From NCBI GenBank assembly GCA_921293015.1, contig OV121092.1, forward strand, positions 46,895,064 through 46,959,063: a stretch of DNA of 64,000 nt. The letters run 5' to 3'. The translations under genes were made by a program, and so were the position numbers. The stretch is from Phorcus lineatus. Lineage: Eukaryota; Mollusca; Gastropoda; Trochida; Trochidae. Below the pieces are notes generated by a model. That model had not been told where the DNA came from. It ran no database searches and was given only the letters and a program-made list of their open reading frames with translations. Positions 1 to 12,560 of the stretch are shown piece after piece. The number at the start of each line of letters is the position of its first letter. Positions within the stretch are counted from its first letter, which is position 1.

Positions 1-1600
1 ATACTCGGGCCCTGTTGTCGGCAAATCGCAAGACGATTCGAGATTCGTCACTGGAGATAACCAAATTAAACTGTCTTTGGCTAAACCTTTTGTGTCTTGT
101 GGCTCACATAAGTCCGTTACCGCGATGAAAATTTGTCAACATTTGTAGATTTAGGGGTTTACGGGCGCGAAGTCCAGCAAGCAATTTCTAAAAATGTGCA
201 GTTACCCTTCCACCATCTCTCATCCTCGGTTACGATACTCCTCACAGGTCACTCCTTGGAACAAAATATATGTTGAAATATCCCGCCCTTGACTTAAATG
301 AAATGAAATTGCTATGTATGATTAGACCTGCGAGATTCCTTAAAGCTGTGTCACAATACACTTCTATCTTGTTTTGATGAAATTGGCTTACAATTTCAGC
401 TCTTTGCTCATACTGTCTTGTCTTCAGCCAACCAGGTGGGAAGGTTTCTTTTAAAATTTCCAATTTGAATTTCGGAATGTGTGTTCCGAAAGGGAATGTT
501 TATAATTAGGTGTTGACAAACACATTTTCCCGAAACTCGTAACAACTTTTCTTTGGATTATTGTTTCATAACAAGATATAAAGGCGAGTAATTTTGGTAA
601 ATAAATTCTGATGAAGAGTCCTAGGGGTGTTTGAGAAGAGTATCGGAACATAAGCCCTGGGTGACCAAGGTAAACATCTCTTTACTTGTGGAGGTTACAG
701 TGACAAAACTGTCTCTAACATGACATTGCTTGATCTTCCCTGATCACATGTGGTCGGCAACGGTTTCAGTTTGATTCGCTCACATCCTAAGATAGCCTAA
801 TGATATCGATAAGCAAGTCTAAATTGGAAAGATTACTCTTACTGTTCAGTTTTCAGACAAATATTGTCATAGTTACCTCATTCATAACGAGGACCGATCC
901 TGTAACCAGTGTTTAAAAGGACTGATATTTCTCATGCAAACGCTGGTAATGTCACAAACTGAAAACATGCAACCTTTAAAAACTTTCGCCGATTCTAATG
1001 GTAATTGTAAACTATAAACGATTACTAAGGGCCTTAGAGGCTAAAGAAAGCACTTAAGGACTGTAGATCTTTAAACGCTGTATTTGTTGCATTGTTATTA
1101 AAATGAAAATTATTTTTTAGAAAGGAACGTTTCACAAATCTTTTATGTTTGGGTTTTTATGAAAGAATCAATCATATTTAACTTAAGATCGTCCTTAAGT
1201 TTCCATGAAACTATTTGTGCTTCATGACCAGGTAGTCTATACTTTGCTTTAAGGACATATGAATTTTGTGTGATATTTGGAAATGACTGTCACGTACTCT
1301 GGAGACAACATTCTGCAAGTTGTCAAAACTGCAACTTGCAGTACTTGCGACCGTGCAGTTCAACACTGGCAATAACTAAAATAAATTTGTCAATCATGAC
1401 TGCTTTGCTTATATAACCTCTGGAAGGAAATCAATAATCATGATGTGGTGAATAAAACATACCTTGCTCTCAAAATATCGGCGATACAGTCACACTCTTC
1501 CTTTTATCTTCATTTTGCATTCTATAAGAATGTTCACTGTCGTAAACATTGTTGAAGTACAGCCAAGCCATTACAATATTTTCCAGACATTTTCAAAATA
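1..1600. other. no recognisable gene
   Basis: AT-rich sequence with short chance reading frames only. Nothing resembling a known domain, splice-bounded exon or named repeat was recognised on either strand. Confidence 0.5.
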
Positions 1601-1609
1601 CATTGGTTT

Positions 1610-2100
1610 CTCTTCTTCGGCGTCAGTTTCAATCAAAGCCTGTGCACTGCAATGATTTTCTCTAATGAAACATCAGGATTCATTTCCTGGTATTGTTGTC
1701 TGTCAAATTGGTCAGTGAAGACCTGTCAAAGAACAACTGACAGCTCCAAAACATGTCTCATATTTTTCTTGAAGCGCTTTTCTTCTGGTGCTTTGTTTTT
1801 AACATACTCATATCAGCCCTTATAAAAACATGTTGATACCTTATAGCACTTATATCCCCTTTAACCTGCCAAGTTTCATCTCAATCGAATGATTACTATA
1901 TGACTCCTAAGTATATCTTCACTGTAATAGCCGCTTTGTTCTTTGCTCAGTTATTTCTTAATTAGGGTTTATTTAGGAACAGGGTGACGATAACGTGATG
2001 TCAAAGAAGCTAAATTTCCGTAAGGGAATTACAAATTATTGTTCTGAAATGAGGTTGGTTGTCATACCCCATGAAATCTGTTCGTCCGATATTAGCCTGT
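1610..2100 (+). repeat. degenerate copy of the 0-37 kb paralogous block
   Basis: Contains TAATGAAACATCAGGATTCA followed by a TCAGTGAAGACC stretch, and then a TTCTGAAATGAGG stretch near 2040. The first two landmarks recur near 28860-28930 and 29900-29980. The last recurs at 10.4, 15.0, 17.4 and 33.1 kb. No open frame is preserved between copies, so this is read as old duplicated non-coding DNA. Confidence 0.5.
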
Positions 2101-2714
2101 GTAATGACCATGTAATATGGTTTATTAACTGGTGTATACAATAATTATCTAACGATCTGCAAATAAATCATCATATATAACAGTACAAATATGAACACTG
2201 ATATACTTGATCTGATCACCGATCCCTTAATCTCTTGTCATCGCTGGTAATAAATGAATTGTTAAGCTCAAACATTTGGAGATCAACGACAGAGAAGGGA
2301 AGAAATTTATCGGTGCTACGATTGTGAAAAGTCCCGCTGAGAATAACAAGGCATGTCTTTCAGTGTAATGGTCAAGGGATTACAAAAACTTGAACTCCCT
2401 ACACATGTTTTATTCTTACTTTATGAAGCCTCCTGAGAATAACACCAGAGCACGTAAATAGGCGGGGCATCTTTTATCACTTTTCATTAACTATAACAAT
2501 CATGTTGTGATTAAAAGTGAGATGGTTAAAATAAATCAGTTTTGCAAAAAAATGCATAAGTCGCTGTGACCTTAACCTTGGACCAATTGTAGTGAAAACC
2601 TACTTAGATTTTGGTACTTCTCCATTGCTGAAACATACAAAATAATGGCCTCATAGCACCAAAACATTTAAGTTGTCTGTTGGCGCATGGCTCAGACTTC
2701 ACTGAACTAACCAC

Positions 2715-2800
2715 AATAGTTTTGCTGGCGTTATATCTGCAATCATACTAGCAGCCATGATATAAGTGAAATACTCTAAAAGTTACCTCACCTGACTGAT
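2715..2800 (+). repeat. 3' fragment of tRNA-derived SINE
   Basis: Carries the SINE 3' landmarks ATACTAGCAGCCATGATATA, AAGTGAAATACTCT and a short ACCTCACCTGAC tail. These match the ends of the fuller copies at 58.2 and 63.0 kb. The tRNA-like head is missing. Confidence 0.65.
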
Positions 2801-2937
2801 CATTAAAGCTATCTGACCGTTGACAAAAGGGTTCATGCAACTCAAAAGAATCGCTTATAAATAATGAAATATAACAGAAAAAATCAATATAAGTAAAATA
2901 TTTTTATACAAATCTTTATCTTTTCATGTCTAAAAAG

Positions 2938-3560
2938 CTATGGCGGGTTCAAGAAGGATACAGGATGGGACATGTTGAAGTTAAGTTGACCAATCTTTCG
3001 TAAAAATCAGATGTTATAATTTATTTATTATTGACATTCGGCAATCGCCTCCACGTCTATGCAAGCTGTTCTGACCTGATCTAGAAGTGTCGTGACACAG
3101 GCTATTACAGGAGTAGATTTATGAAGCTATTTCTTTGATCAGAAGAAAGATCTCACTGTAATTTAGCTGCCGTGAAAACCAGGAACTGTAGATTACATTC
3201 ACAAATCCAGTAGTGTCGAGTTGGGATGAATGGTACGTGATTGACACTGAAAAGAATTCACCCACTTCAAAGGAAAATATAGAAGTAATTATTGTTCACT
3301 AGATCTAACATGGTATATAAGTAATTCTTTCTAGACACTCTCCCTCATTATGAGACGGGAAGTAATGAATAATGCATATGGAGGAGTGGATTCCTGGAAA
3401 TAATCGACTGAAAACACAACAGAGTGACGTTATCATCATGGATTGACCTAAACGAAGTTCATTGGAATGTTAGCCGTGATACAAATTCGTGATTTGTGGT
3501 TTGATTGTTGCCATTTTATAATGCATTTTATATTCAAAGATCTATATCGATAATAAGACA
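2938..3560 (+). repeat. block copy carrying the ACAAGTGTCG-bounded module
   Basis: GAAGTGTCGTGACACAG at about 3084 and AGTAGTGTCGAG at about 3210 bound a ~150-bp module that includes CTGTAGATTACATTCAC. The downstream GTTTGATTGTTGCCA (about 3500) recurs near 12485 as GTTTAATTGTTGCCA. This shows that flanking DNA was duplicated with the module. Confidence 0.6.
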
Positions 3561-4515
3561 GCTTTGCCTTCTTCTGAGAATTATAGTGTGAAGTAATAAA
3601 AAATATGATCTTTTGTGAATTTCCGGATATAAGATTTATTTCCACAAGTCAATTTCAGTAACGAGACATAATAATTTTCAACAAACATTTATCAATATAA
3701 GTATTGTAAATTTGTATAAAGGAATAACTTATGTGACCACGCTGTTTAGAATGTCCTGCTTCATTATCGTTTTCTATTATCCCGTCACCTCCAGGGAAGT
3801 CAATGTATCGTGTGTATCTCTCGTAAACGAATGAAGTAAAGGAATACATGTCTCTGTATCCAGCGTGATGTGTGAAGATGCTAGGTTCCTTATATCTGAT
3901 GTTCTTACATGGACAATACCTGTACAAAGCTGTGCGTTCAACAAATTCAATGAGATCAATACCAAGGTTATTAGTTTACAGAAAACAGAGATAAATTAGA
4001 TATCGATTGTAAGCTCTTGCTTCCTGAAAACGTGTATAGTCTTATTAAAAACGTCTAAGCAATGATTTATCCGAGTGTGTCAGCGAGGCCACAGTGAAAG
4101 TCTCTTATATTTGAACCATAACATCAAATAGAATGTAATTGTGCTTGTGGTTTAAGATCATTCTAATTTACCTCAAAGAGTCTGCTGTTTGTGAACCATA
4201 AATATTTTATCATTTTGTGAAAAAGATATTAACACAAACATTTCAAGATATACCAGGAGCTAATCCCAAAAAGTCATTAACAAGCAGAATTAACCTCCTG
4301 TCTCATATATATATATAGCTTCAGTGTCGTGCTCAGTCCATACTACCTCATTCAGTGCCGGTTAGGGTTTTCCTGAGGTTTTGTTGGTCTCTGCCAGTAA
4401 CTGTTGACATCAATCTTTACTTTAGAATGCATCATTACAGGGAAATACCACTTCCCTTTTTGCTACACATACACGGCTTAATTAAAGAAGTTGCATATAT
4501 GGTTTGTGATCAATT

Positions 4516-5214
4516 TTGGTTATAAAAACGTTGATACAAGCCGTTAAAGCAGTTGTAACTCAGAATACCGGGTGCTTGAATGTCAGAGGCTGTCAAGTGA
4601 CAGATTATTGGTCTTCTCAGAGCGGGTCTTTCTTTCAAGGAAAGAGCAAGAAAAACTTACGTCATTACTCTACCAGAAGTCGTTTAGCCAGAAATCACAC
4701 ACGAACCAATGACGTGAAGAATCACACACCGTCACTAAGACTCACCTCAGCGAGAGATGATAAGTCATTGTTAAGGCTCATAAGATAGTTGCTTCCAGTA
4801 CAACACTAAAACGCCAATAGCTACCACACCGTCTGTTCAGTCACCAAACTGTCAGAAATCGACTCAAGCCCGCTGGATTGAAGTCCAGAAGAGTAATAAA
4901 GCGACCGAAACTCAATAACAACCACAAGCAGTTGCGTCTGGCAAGGTGTAGAGAAAGACCTGGGTGGAATTTAAGATCATGGAAGAAGGTTCACTGTTTT
5001 GACAAAAGCAGGTTCCTTTGCGCTCTGTGGATGGCAGGATCAGGGTTCGCAGGCGTCCAGGAACTGCACCAGGAAACATCGTGCCAATAGTACCTTATGG
5101 CGGGCATTATGTGTGTGCTTCTCGTTTGACTCCAAACTTGATCGTGTGATTATAGGGGTTAACTTAACATCCGGGAAGTACAGCTGCATATCAAACGTTC
5201 ACTTACTACTGTAA
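4516..5214 (+). pseudogene. Tc1-type transposase relic, N-terminal and first catalytic part
   Basis: Tc1/mariner transposases cut and paste DNA at TA sites in the nucleus. This stretch resembles the helix-turn-helix half and first part of the DDE domain, spread over several frames. Around 4740-4785 the frame gives LTSARDDKSLLRL. Around 4880-4990 it gives RPKLNNNHKQLRLAR and then FDKSRF, which matches the family's FSDESRF motif holding the first catalytic Asp. Around 5095-5185, in another frame, it gives FSFDSKLDRVIIG. At least two frameshifts and stops disable it. It continues, after an interruption, at 5794-6152. Family assignment is confident from the motif order; the exact 5' end is not. 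Confidence 0.75.
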
Positions 5215-5790
5215 GCTCTTAGTGCAAATATCATGTAATTTGGGTTTGGTTTGAACATCAATAAAATAACTTCAGCAGATCCGACAAAGTACCTCTCATA
5301 GGCATTGTGTAAAATAGCCTTCTTAAACGTATTGTCAGATTTTCTAGTCTCTCATGCAAAAATTTGATTTTGGCATTTTTCGTTAGATTAGATTACATTA
5401 GATTTCGTTTCCTTAAATTTCGATAATAAACAATTTTTTCGAATCTCTAAGAAAAACCTGAGCAAAACCATATAAACTTAATGAAAATGAAGAAATATGG
5501 CTTTTGTTTATAGCTGTTGATCACTTCTAAAGGATTTTATGCAAAAGAATATAAATGACTGTTACGGAAATGTTGACCCCTGGGCACTTCAGGAACCTGT
5601 CAAAAATTACTACCGTTTATGGTATACGATGGCATACGATTGCGTTAATGTGCAATGGATTATCACTTCTGTATAGAAAATTCAAACTTATTCTTTTCTT
5701 TTTTTGTAATGCTTGACAAAGACATGCCAATTTACATGATATTTTCACAAGGATATGCATTTATGTGAACAAACGTTTGGTATGCAGCTG
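5215..5790. other. ~575-bp interruption of the Tc1 transposase
   Basis: The transposase reading stops near 5200 and resumes near 5794, but a family member would need only a few dozen residues here. The intervening AT-rich DNA shows no coding similarity. It may be a later insertion, but no terminal inverted repeat or target duplication was identified. Confidence 0.4.
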
Positions 5791-5793
5791 TAA

Positions 5794-6152
5794 TTGAACC
5801 TGTTGTCGTGCCCAATTTCGACAACCGTGCGCTTGCAACATTCATGGACGACAATGCTAGACCGCATCGTTCACGAGATGTGAGGCAGATAATCCAGAAC
5901 AATGTACTGACACACGTCCTGTGGCCTACAATTAGTCCTAATCAGCTTCATCCGCTTGAACATGTTTGGAACATTTTGGGCAGACTGGTACAATACAGGG
6001 ATCGTCCTCCTCTGAACTTGCATGAAATGGAAGCGGCATTACACGAGGAGTGGCAGCGGTTGCCAGAAGAGCGATTTGGAGGTCTGGTGAGGGATATAAG
6101 ACGAATACACCAAGCTGTCATTAATGTGCATGGAGGAAGTTCGCGATACTAA
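5794..6152 (+). pseudogene. Tc1-type transposase relic, C-terminal DDE part
   Basis: An open frame of about 115 residues carries the second and third catalytic landmarks of the Tc1 DDE domain. FMDDNARPHRSRDVR contains the second Asp. LHPLEHVWNILGR contains the catalytic Glu in the place of the usual NPIEHVWD. The end, VINVHGGSSRY followed by a stop, is a typical Tc1 C terminus. This half is well preserved, while the upstream half is frameshifted and separated, so the element is non-autonomous. Terminal inverted repeats were not found in the flanks. Confidence 0.85.
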
Positions 6153-6589
6153 CTGTTTTGTTCCTCAAGTCCCTAAATGATTCTCTAAACCAATCCCATT
6201 TATTGTTTCGTAATCAATATTTGATTTTATGACCATACTTACATTGTTGTCTTTTTGCACCGATTTGAACCCTATAAATTGAGAGCTATTTTTTTATATA
6301 CCATGGGGTCAGAGAGTTGCTATTTACAGTTTTATTCATATTCAATAGAATGCTTTTCAATCTCTTCATCTATAAACGTTTTCTTCCACAATCACCGAAA
6401 CTATCATACCCTTATAAAAACTATGTATATAATAAAATTAGTGGACGTATACTCATGTCAACAAAATAACTTAAATACAATGGATATATTTAAACAATGT
6501 ATCTAAATATCATCAGGAATAACTTGTAGTAACGTTAAGATATCAGAAATATTTTGAAATATCTCTCGAATGTGATACCCATCCTGGTA

Positions 6590-7434
6590 TTAAGTTAAAA
6601 GGGTCGATGTCTCAATAGCTCTTAACATTTTGAAGAGGATGCGTCGTACGAACGCAACCAGTGTTTTTTCAGTGCTTGTGAGGTATGACAGGGTCGTGCC
6701 CTGAGAGTATACAAGGTTTGAGAAAACGTAACCGAGTGTCAGACGCATGAAGGAGTATTGAGGGAGTGGCCAATGTTACAAGGGCTGTTTTGAGCCGTGA
6801 GTATGGTTTTTAAAACTTGAATGTTATAGTTTAATGAAATTATTGATGTTTAAATGTTTGACAATAGTATGTATGGTTGAATACAATTCACCAGGTATCA
6901 TGTTTGTTTTATGTTAACAATGAATGGGAAATAATTACATTTCGAAATTGTAATGTTGTATGGTAACCAATTATATGTAGTGTGTGATAAGCATTCACAC
7001 TAGTGTTCTGAATTGTCAGCTCATGTATTATTCATTTTATTGTTAAGTTGACAATTACATTGTAGTGAAAAACTTGGGACGAGGTAGTTGGGAAGTCCCG
7101 GCGAGTACGCGAGCCTAATGGACGGTAACCTGGAGACTACGCTTGGAGCCCTTGTTCTGTGGTGATGTCATCGGATCGAGTTATGACGTCATCTTGTATT
7201 CACGGTGTGTTGAGCTGTACCACCGACTGATGGGTTCAGGAATCCTGGGATCCGGAAGTGGCCACGTGGATCGAGAGGATGAACTAAGGGACATCATTTC
7301 AGGGTGGTAGTTGTGTTAGTGCGCTGGCATGTTATCATTCAAATGTATGACTTGGAACATTCCGCCCTCGTGTGTGACGAAGCGGTGTTTAACACTCCTG
7401 TGACGAGGTGAACTGTCTGGCTCATTTCGAAGTC

Positions 7435-7436
<2 letters not shown>
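6590..7436. other. GC-richer unexplained island with a CRE-like palindrome
   Basis: Clearly richer in G and C than the neighbouring DNA, especially 7070-7420, but without a long open frame. It contains ATGACGTCAT at 7183-7192, a perfect match to the cAMP-response-element core TGACGTCA. It could be a solo LTR, a decayed promoter/5' UTR or part of another transposon. None of these is proven. Confidence 0.35.
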
Positions 7437-7475
<39 letters not shown>

Positions 7476-7488
7476 GTGTGTGTGTGTA
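7437..7488. repeat. (AT)n-(GT)n microsatellite
   Basis: An uninterrupted AT dinucleotide run of about 38 bp passes into TGTGTGTGTG. The following ~300 bp remain strongly G/T-biased on the plus strand. Confidence 0.95.
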
Positions 7489-8289
7489 CACTGTATTGTT
7501 AACATGAAATCATGTATTAATAAATGTTTTGTGAACGATTTTGTGAATGATTGCTAGAATGTGGACGGGTGCATATGATGATGCAAGTAACAATGTGGGT
7601 CGGTAATTGAACTGTGTGAAAAGGGCTGTGCAAATGTGAATAGCAAATGTGAATGTACTGTGAAACCGGGGGTGCGTATGTGAACTGAGTTTGAGCATGT
7701 ATGTTGGGTAGGAATGTGGTGTGGTTTAACGTGAGTGAAAGGTGTGTTCGGTGAGTGTATGACATATCGTTTGTGTGTTAAAAGTTTTTGTAATAAATTT
7801 ATTCATGGTACTCAAAACCTTGTTTTATACTCAAGGCTAAGCCAGTTTCGTGACAGTCGAACGTTTGAATACACTGCAGACGGAATTCATTTGAAATAAA
7901 TTTATAGCAAGAATAATTATAGTTTACGACTGAGAAACCATGGAAATGACTGCTAACCAAAGTTAATACCTCTCCTCCATGAAAGAGAGCCGCAATAGAA
8001 TTCCACACAACATTATGTCCTCATGCAAGTGACCAATTAGTAAGGACATCTTATTCAGTCAGACTGGAAGTTAAATTGCTCGTTGCAGAATCTTCTGTCT
8101 CAAGAGCATTGCTTCATAGCAGAAATGTCAGGAGTGCTTCTTACTCCAAAGTTTTGATGAGTTTCTAATGAGTCGTTCACATTCGTGCAGACTTTGATTG
8201 CAATGGGTGCATCGTGATATTCATGCGCTATGGTCTTAGTTCATCTTGTCCAAAGAAGAATTATTTAACGTTATATGAATAAACATAAG

Positions 8290-8885
8290 CTTGTGAAACT
8301 TCCACCATGCACTTCAATGACAGCTTGAAATCTTTGCCTCATACCCCTCACCAGACGTCAAAATCACTCTTGTGGCAGTTGCTGCCACTCCTCGTAGACG
8401 TTCTGAGGAGGACGATCTATGTGTTGTACCAGCCATCAAAAAATGTCCCTAACATGTTGAAGCAGATTAAGATCCGAGACTCATTGCAGGCCACAGGACG
8501 TGTATCGGGGCATTGTTCTTGATTACCTGCCTCACAGCTCGTGAAGATGCGGTATAGCATCATCGTCCATGAATATAGGTCTTGTTGCAAGTGAATGGTT
8601 GTCGAAATGAGGCATGACAGCAGGGTAACTTGTATTGTCACACGAACAAGATTGCAGTCAAACGAGAAGCATCCCCATATCATCACAGGGCCCCTGGCAT
8701 AAGGTACTGTTGGCATGACGTTTCCTGGTGCATACACGCAGTTCCTGGAGGCCTGCAAACCCTGATCCTGCCATCAACAGAGTGCATAGGAACTTTCTTT
8801 CATCTGACAAGTGAAGCTTTTTCCATGATCTTATATTCCAACCAAGTCTTTCTCTACGCCATGGCTAAACTACTTTTGGTACAGT
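8290..8885 (-). pseudogene. Tc1-type transposase relic
   Basis: On the minus strand, several frames together read as the second half of a Tc1 DDE transposase. They show VDGRIRVCRPPGTACM, YAPGNVMPTVPYARG with VMIWGCFSFD, AVRQVIKNNAPIHVLWP, and a C-terminal HWSAWWKFHKL-like end near 8300. Multiple stops and frameshifts are present and the N-terminal half is missing. The THVLWP wording also occurs in the 5794-6152 relic, so the two probably belong to related families, inserted in opposite orientation. No catalytic set survives in one frame. Confidence 0.75.
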
Positions 8886-8889
8886 AATG

Positions 8890-10375
8890 ACGTTCAGTTC
8901 CGTATTTTTTCCATTTAACTTAAAAACAGTTTTCTTCTAACAGTTTTCTATTTCTTGCTAGTAATCTTCTATTCATTTGGTCGTTTTAGCCAATTCTCAG
9001 CAGCAACAATCACAGTAAATCCGATTCGAACTCTATCCACAAATTACACAGAACTGAGTTATTGAGTGATTGGGTGACTGTCGCATCCATTTTAGTTTGT
9101 TTCCTGGACTTTGGCTCCGAGCTGTTAAACATGCAGAACAAACAGAGGAACGAAATATTTCACTTGATAGACATAACGTTTTACTTATGGAAATCAATTT
9201 ATTTTTCCGTGATAGTTTTGCATATGTGACATCTGTACGAAAATGTAAATACGAGACTGTTATTGTGAATAAAGCATACATGACATTAAAAAAAATTGAG
9301 AATCTTTTTTCACATTCCATGAGAATGTTTACTGCTGTCAGGATTTGGGAATAAAATACAGAATGTAATGTAATGATATATCCGATCACTTCAACAAATT
9401 GGCAAAACTTAATTATGGTAGGTCCAACTTATTGTACTTTAGTTGTTTGTTCAAAACATTAATAATAGTATCATAGAACAATTATTGTTTGTAACAGCAT
9501 GACATATCATATCATGGAATGAACTTAGAATGAGAAATAAGAGGGTCCTGTTTAAACAAACACACAAGTTGCTTAAAACGTTACTTTAATGTTTGTGTAC
9601 TTCAGTTAACCTTTGGATTAGGTTACATGAAATATTTTAAAATATTATTTAAGACATTGTCAATTACCATTATTTACACATCATAAGTATGCTGCTCTAA
9701 ATCCAAACTTCAATCTGATCTGAAACATCGTGATTCCTTCACCTTTAATGAATTGCTGTTTGTCAAATACTTATTGAACTTGAGGCGTTGTCTAAATGAG
9801 AAACGGGGCTTATTCTAATTCCTTATCAATATCATTAGTATAAAGTCAGAAGAATGGATCTCATCCATATATGATGTATCCTACTTTCAACTGGAGATGC
9901 AAATACACAAAAACTAAACACAAGATATTACAACATAATCTGATATTTATAAGAATTTATTTTTTTAAATGATCTTAAAGTAATGTATTTAGACATACAC
10001 AGTTCTCTATATACGTTGAATCTGTCCCCTTTAATAATATCAATAGTCAATTTGATCAAACATTTGTGTTAAGAAGGAAATAAATTGTCAATGGTTTCAA
10101 ACATTCCTTATATAGTGTTGAAGATATAAGGAAATGATGCTCTATTTATTATTTATTGGGTTTATAATTAAGTAAAATACAAACACATATCAGTGTTATG
10201 TATTGCAGTTATGGTAGTCGTATGACGTTGTAGATTTGTTGAACAATTCAAACATTAACTACAAGGAAGAAACCCCTATCATTATAAAAAGCTTTTAAAA
10301 AACTAATTTAAGGGAAGTCTATTTGCAGGTGTGATCAAAGGATGAACATCAATCATAATTCTCAAACTCGATCTT
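8890..10375. other. no recognisable gene
   Basis: AT-rich DNA with only short frames. The frame at 9033-9389 minus is covered by an equally open antisense frame and shows no family resemblance. Confidence 0.5.
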
Positions 10376-10379
10376 TATT

Positions 10380-11250
10380 TTGAACCAGGAAGTAATTATA
10401 ACAACGAAATTACAAAATTACAACTAGCCTTATCATGGAAATGGTTCTGAAATGAAGTTTGCTAGTTATCAAAACCCAATGAACTTGTTATCTAATGAAA
10501 TGATCACATGTCATGCTCTTTATATTTAACTAGCCGAGTTTGATATTTTTCACTTACAAGAGAAATTAAACATATGGATATATTGCCTAACAATTTATTT
10601 TGTTTCATTCAGTCAAATGTCATATACATTATTAACATTTATTATCACTGATAAGATTTTGTTTTACTTTTAGAATCATAGAAATGTACCTTATTCAACT
10701 TTAACCAAGGAACAGTATCACTTCAGCAAGATAATAACCTAACATGAACAGCTTATAAATGAATAAACGTTATAGATTTGTTAGCAAATGTTGCCATAAC
10801 TGAATAAAATCATAGGATATGCTAATAAAAACGTTTTTCTATCCATCTAAGGACATTTTATTCAAACAAAAGATTCACTATTTAACATTTTTACCAAACG
10901 AGTTCTTTGAGGAAGAAGATGGTTTATGAAGCAAGTTCACAATCCTGGGTAATTCTATCAACAAGGAAGTCTATAACATGGCTCTAGGCTCTATGAATGA
11001 CCTGTTTCTTTTTTCCCTCTTTTAAAGCCACTCGCCGTATCAGATTCTTATCATCACAATCTCGTTACCAGCACCAGGCTTACCCAGAAAGATTGAGATC
11101 CCGGCCCTTTTATGATACATCAACCCAGTATGTGATCAATGCTTTCAAAAAGAGTCGAACACTTTTAAATAATGAAGCTTCACTAAATTATCTTTACTTT
11201 GTTATGTTGTCACTTCATGTAAGAATTACTTGCCGATGTACATGAGCTGG
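10380..11250 (+). repeat. copy of the paralogous block
   Basis: The landmark order matches other copies: a CAGGAAGTAATTATAAC stretch, GGTTCTGAAATGAAGTTTGC (about 10443), a CTAAGGACATTTTATTC stretch (about 10850), AAAGCCACTCGCCGTAT (about 11026), and TTACTTGCCGATGTACATGA near 11225. Coding potential is not conserved across copies. Confidence 0.6.
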
Positions 11251-11990
11251 TTATTTTTTTATTATCTTCTTCATTTATCAGTGTCACGAATGTGAAAAGC
11301 CTTACCTCGTCATCACAGGAAGTGGTGACCACACTAATATTTCATTAATTATTTGGGGATATCTAAAATGCTAACATCTTTCAGAAAGCGTTATTTCAAT
11401 TACAATGCAACTTTTCGCTAAACAAAAACTCCTCCCATACCACAAAAAATATATGTAGAACATAAAAAAATCAAAGAAAAACTTAAAGAAAAAAACCAAA
11501 CCCTGAACCGCCCCTTTCATAAGTTTAATTTATTCAAATTAGCATTCGTATGTGACTTTGGGGAAATGGAGACATAGAAAAACAGTTTGTTTAAAAATAA
11601 GCAAGAGTTGGCTAACGATTATGAAATGTACACATGTATCAACATTGCAATCATGGTTTCAAAAAACTAAATTGATTTGTTTCATGTTGTCCTTAATTTT
11701 TAGCATTTATTTCTTGAGAGACTTGATAAGACTAGAAAATGAAAAAGGCCATGATTTCCTGAAGAGGTCGTTCTGAAAAACAACCCATTTTAAATATTCT
11801 AGTTTTAAGCAAAGTCGTTTGGAATCTATCAGACCATAGAATTGCTATTCTTTACTAAGTAATAACAACACTATATTCGGCTCAATGAAGTCATTTATAA
11901 TGTTATCTGTAAAATCAACAGTAAATCTGTAGAGGGATAAGAGAACTGAAATAATTCGGGTCAAAATATTTAATTGCTATTTGAATAAGA
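11251..11990. other. no recognisable gene
   Basis: AT-rich DNA with a short plus-strand frame (11552-11776) that lacks any recognisable domain. Nothing further seen. Confidence 0.45.
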
Positions 11991-11999
11991 CTCTGAATC

Positions 12000-12560
12000 T
12001 TGTCATGTAGAGAAGGCAGGTAAAAAAGGATACAAAAGGGGGCACGTAGAATTATGGCGGACATATAATATATATAATAGAGAATAGAGCAGGGGTGAAG
12101 TTCGTCAAACACTACTGTATTGCCTCCAGGAATTCTAACATACAATCTGTTTTGAGCTGATTGACAAGTGTCGTGACACCAGGCATTACAGGAGAAGAGT
12201 TATGGAGACAGTTCCATAGATCAGAGGAAAGAGGCTTAATGTAATCTCGATGTCACGAAAACTGTAATGTAGATTACATTCACCAATCCACAAGTGTCGA
12301 GTAGCTATCTGATTAGATATTTGTGATTGATATTCGGGACCAAATGCACAAGCTGTGACACTTAACCACTGCCTGATGAAATATTAGAAAACGTATTTTA
12401 CGGTGCTTAAGTATAGCTTTAAAATTGACGTGTGTGGAAAATATCCCAGCCTATACAATGTAACACCGTCACTTTTTCGTTTTTTGGTTTAATTGTTGCC
12501 ACTTTCCCAATTGCATTGAAATGAACGTGAATATTAGGGCATAAATGTCACTCTGAGGTC
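12000..12560 (+). repeat. block copy carrying the ACAAGTGTCG-bounded module
   Basis: The direct repeats ACAAGTGTCG at 12164-12173 and 12290-12299 bound the module. The left one extends to GTGTCGTGACAC, a 5-bp inverted repeat with a 2-nt spacer. It contains TGTAGATTACATTCACCAA. The upstream AGAGAATAGAGCAGGG also precedes the 20.95-kb copy as AGAGAATAGAGGATAAAGCA. GTTTAATTGTTGCCA (about 12487) follows downstream, as at 3.5 kb. Confidence 0.65.

Noticed and set aside
3655-3965. Two overlapping minus-strand frames with a Tyr/Phe-rich stretch (YRDMYSFTSFVYERY) beside block landmarks
   Set aside because: No family resemblance, no conserved counterpart in the 12- and 21-kb block copies, and two frames are equally open.
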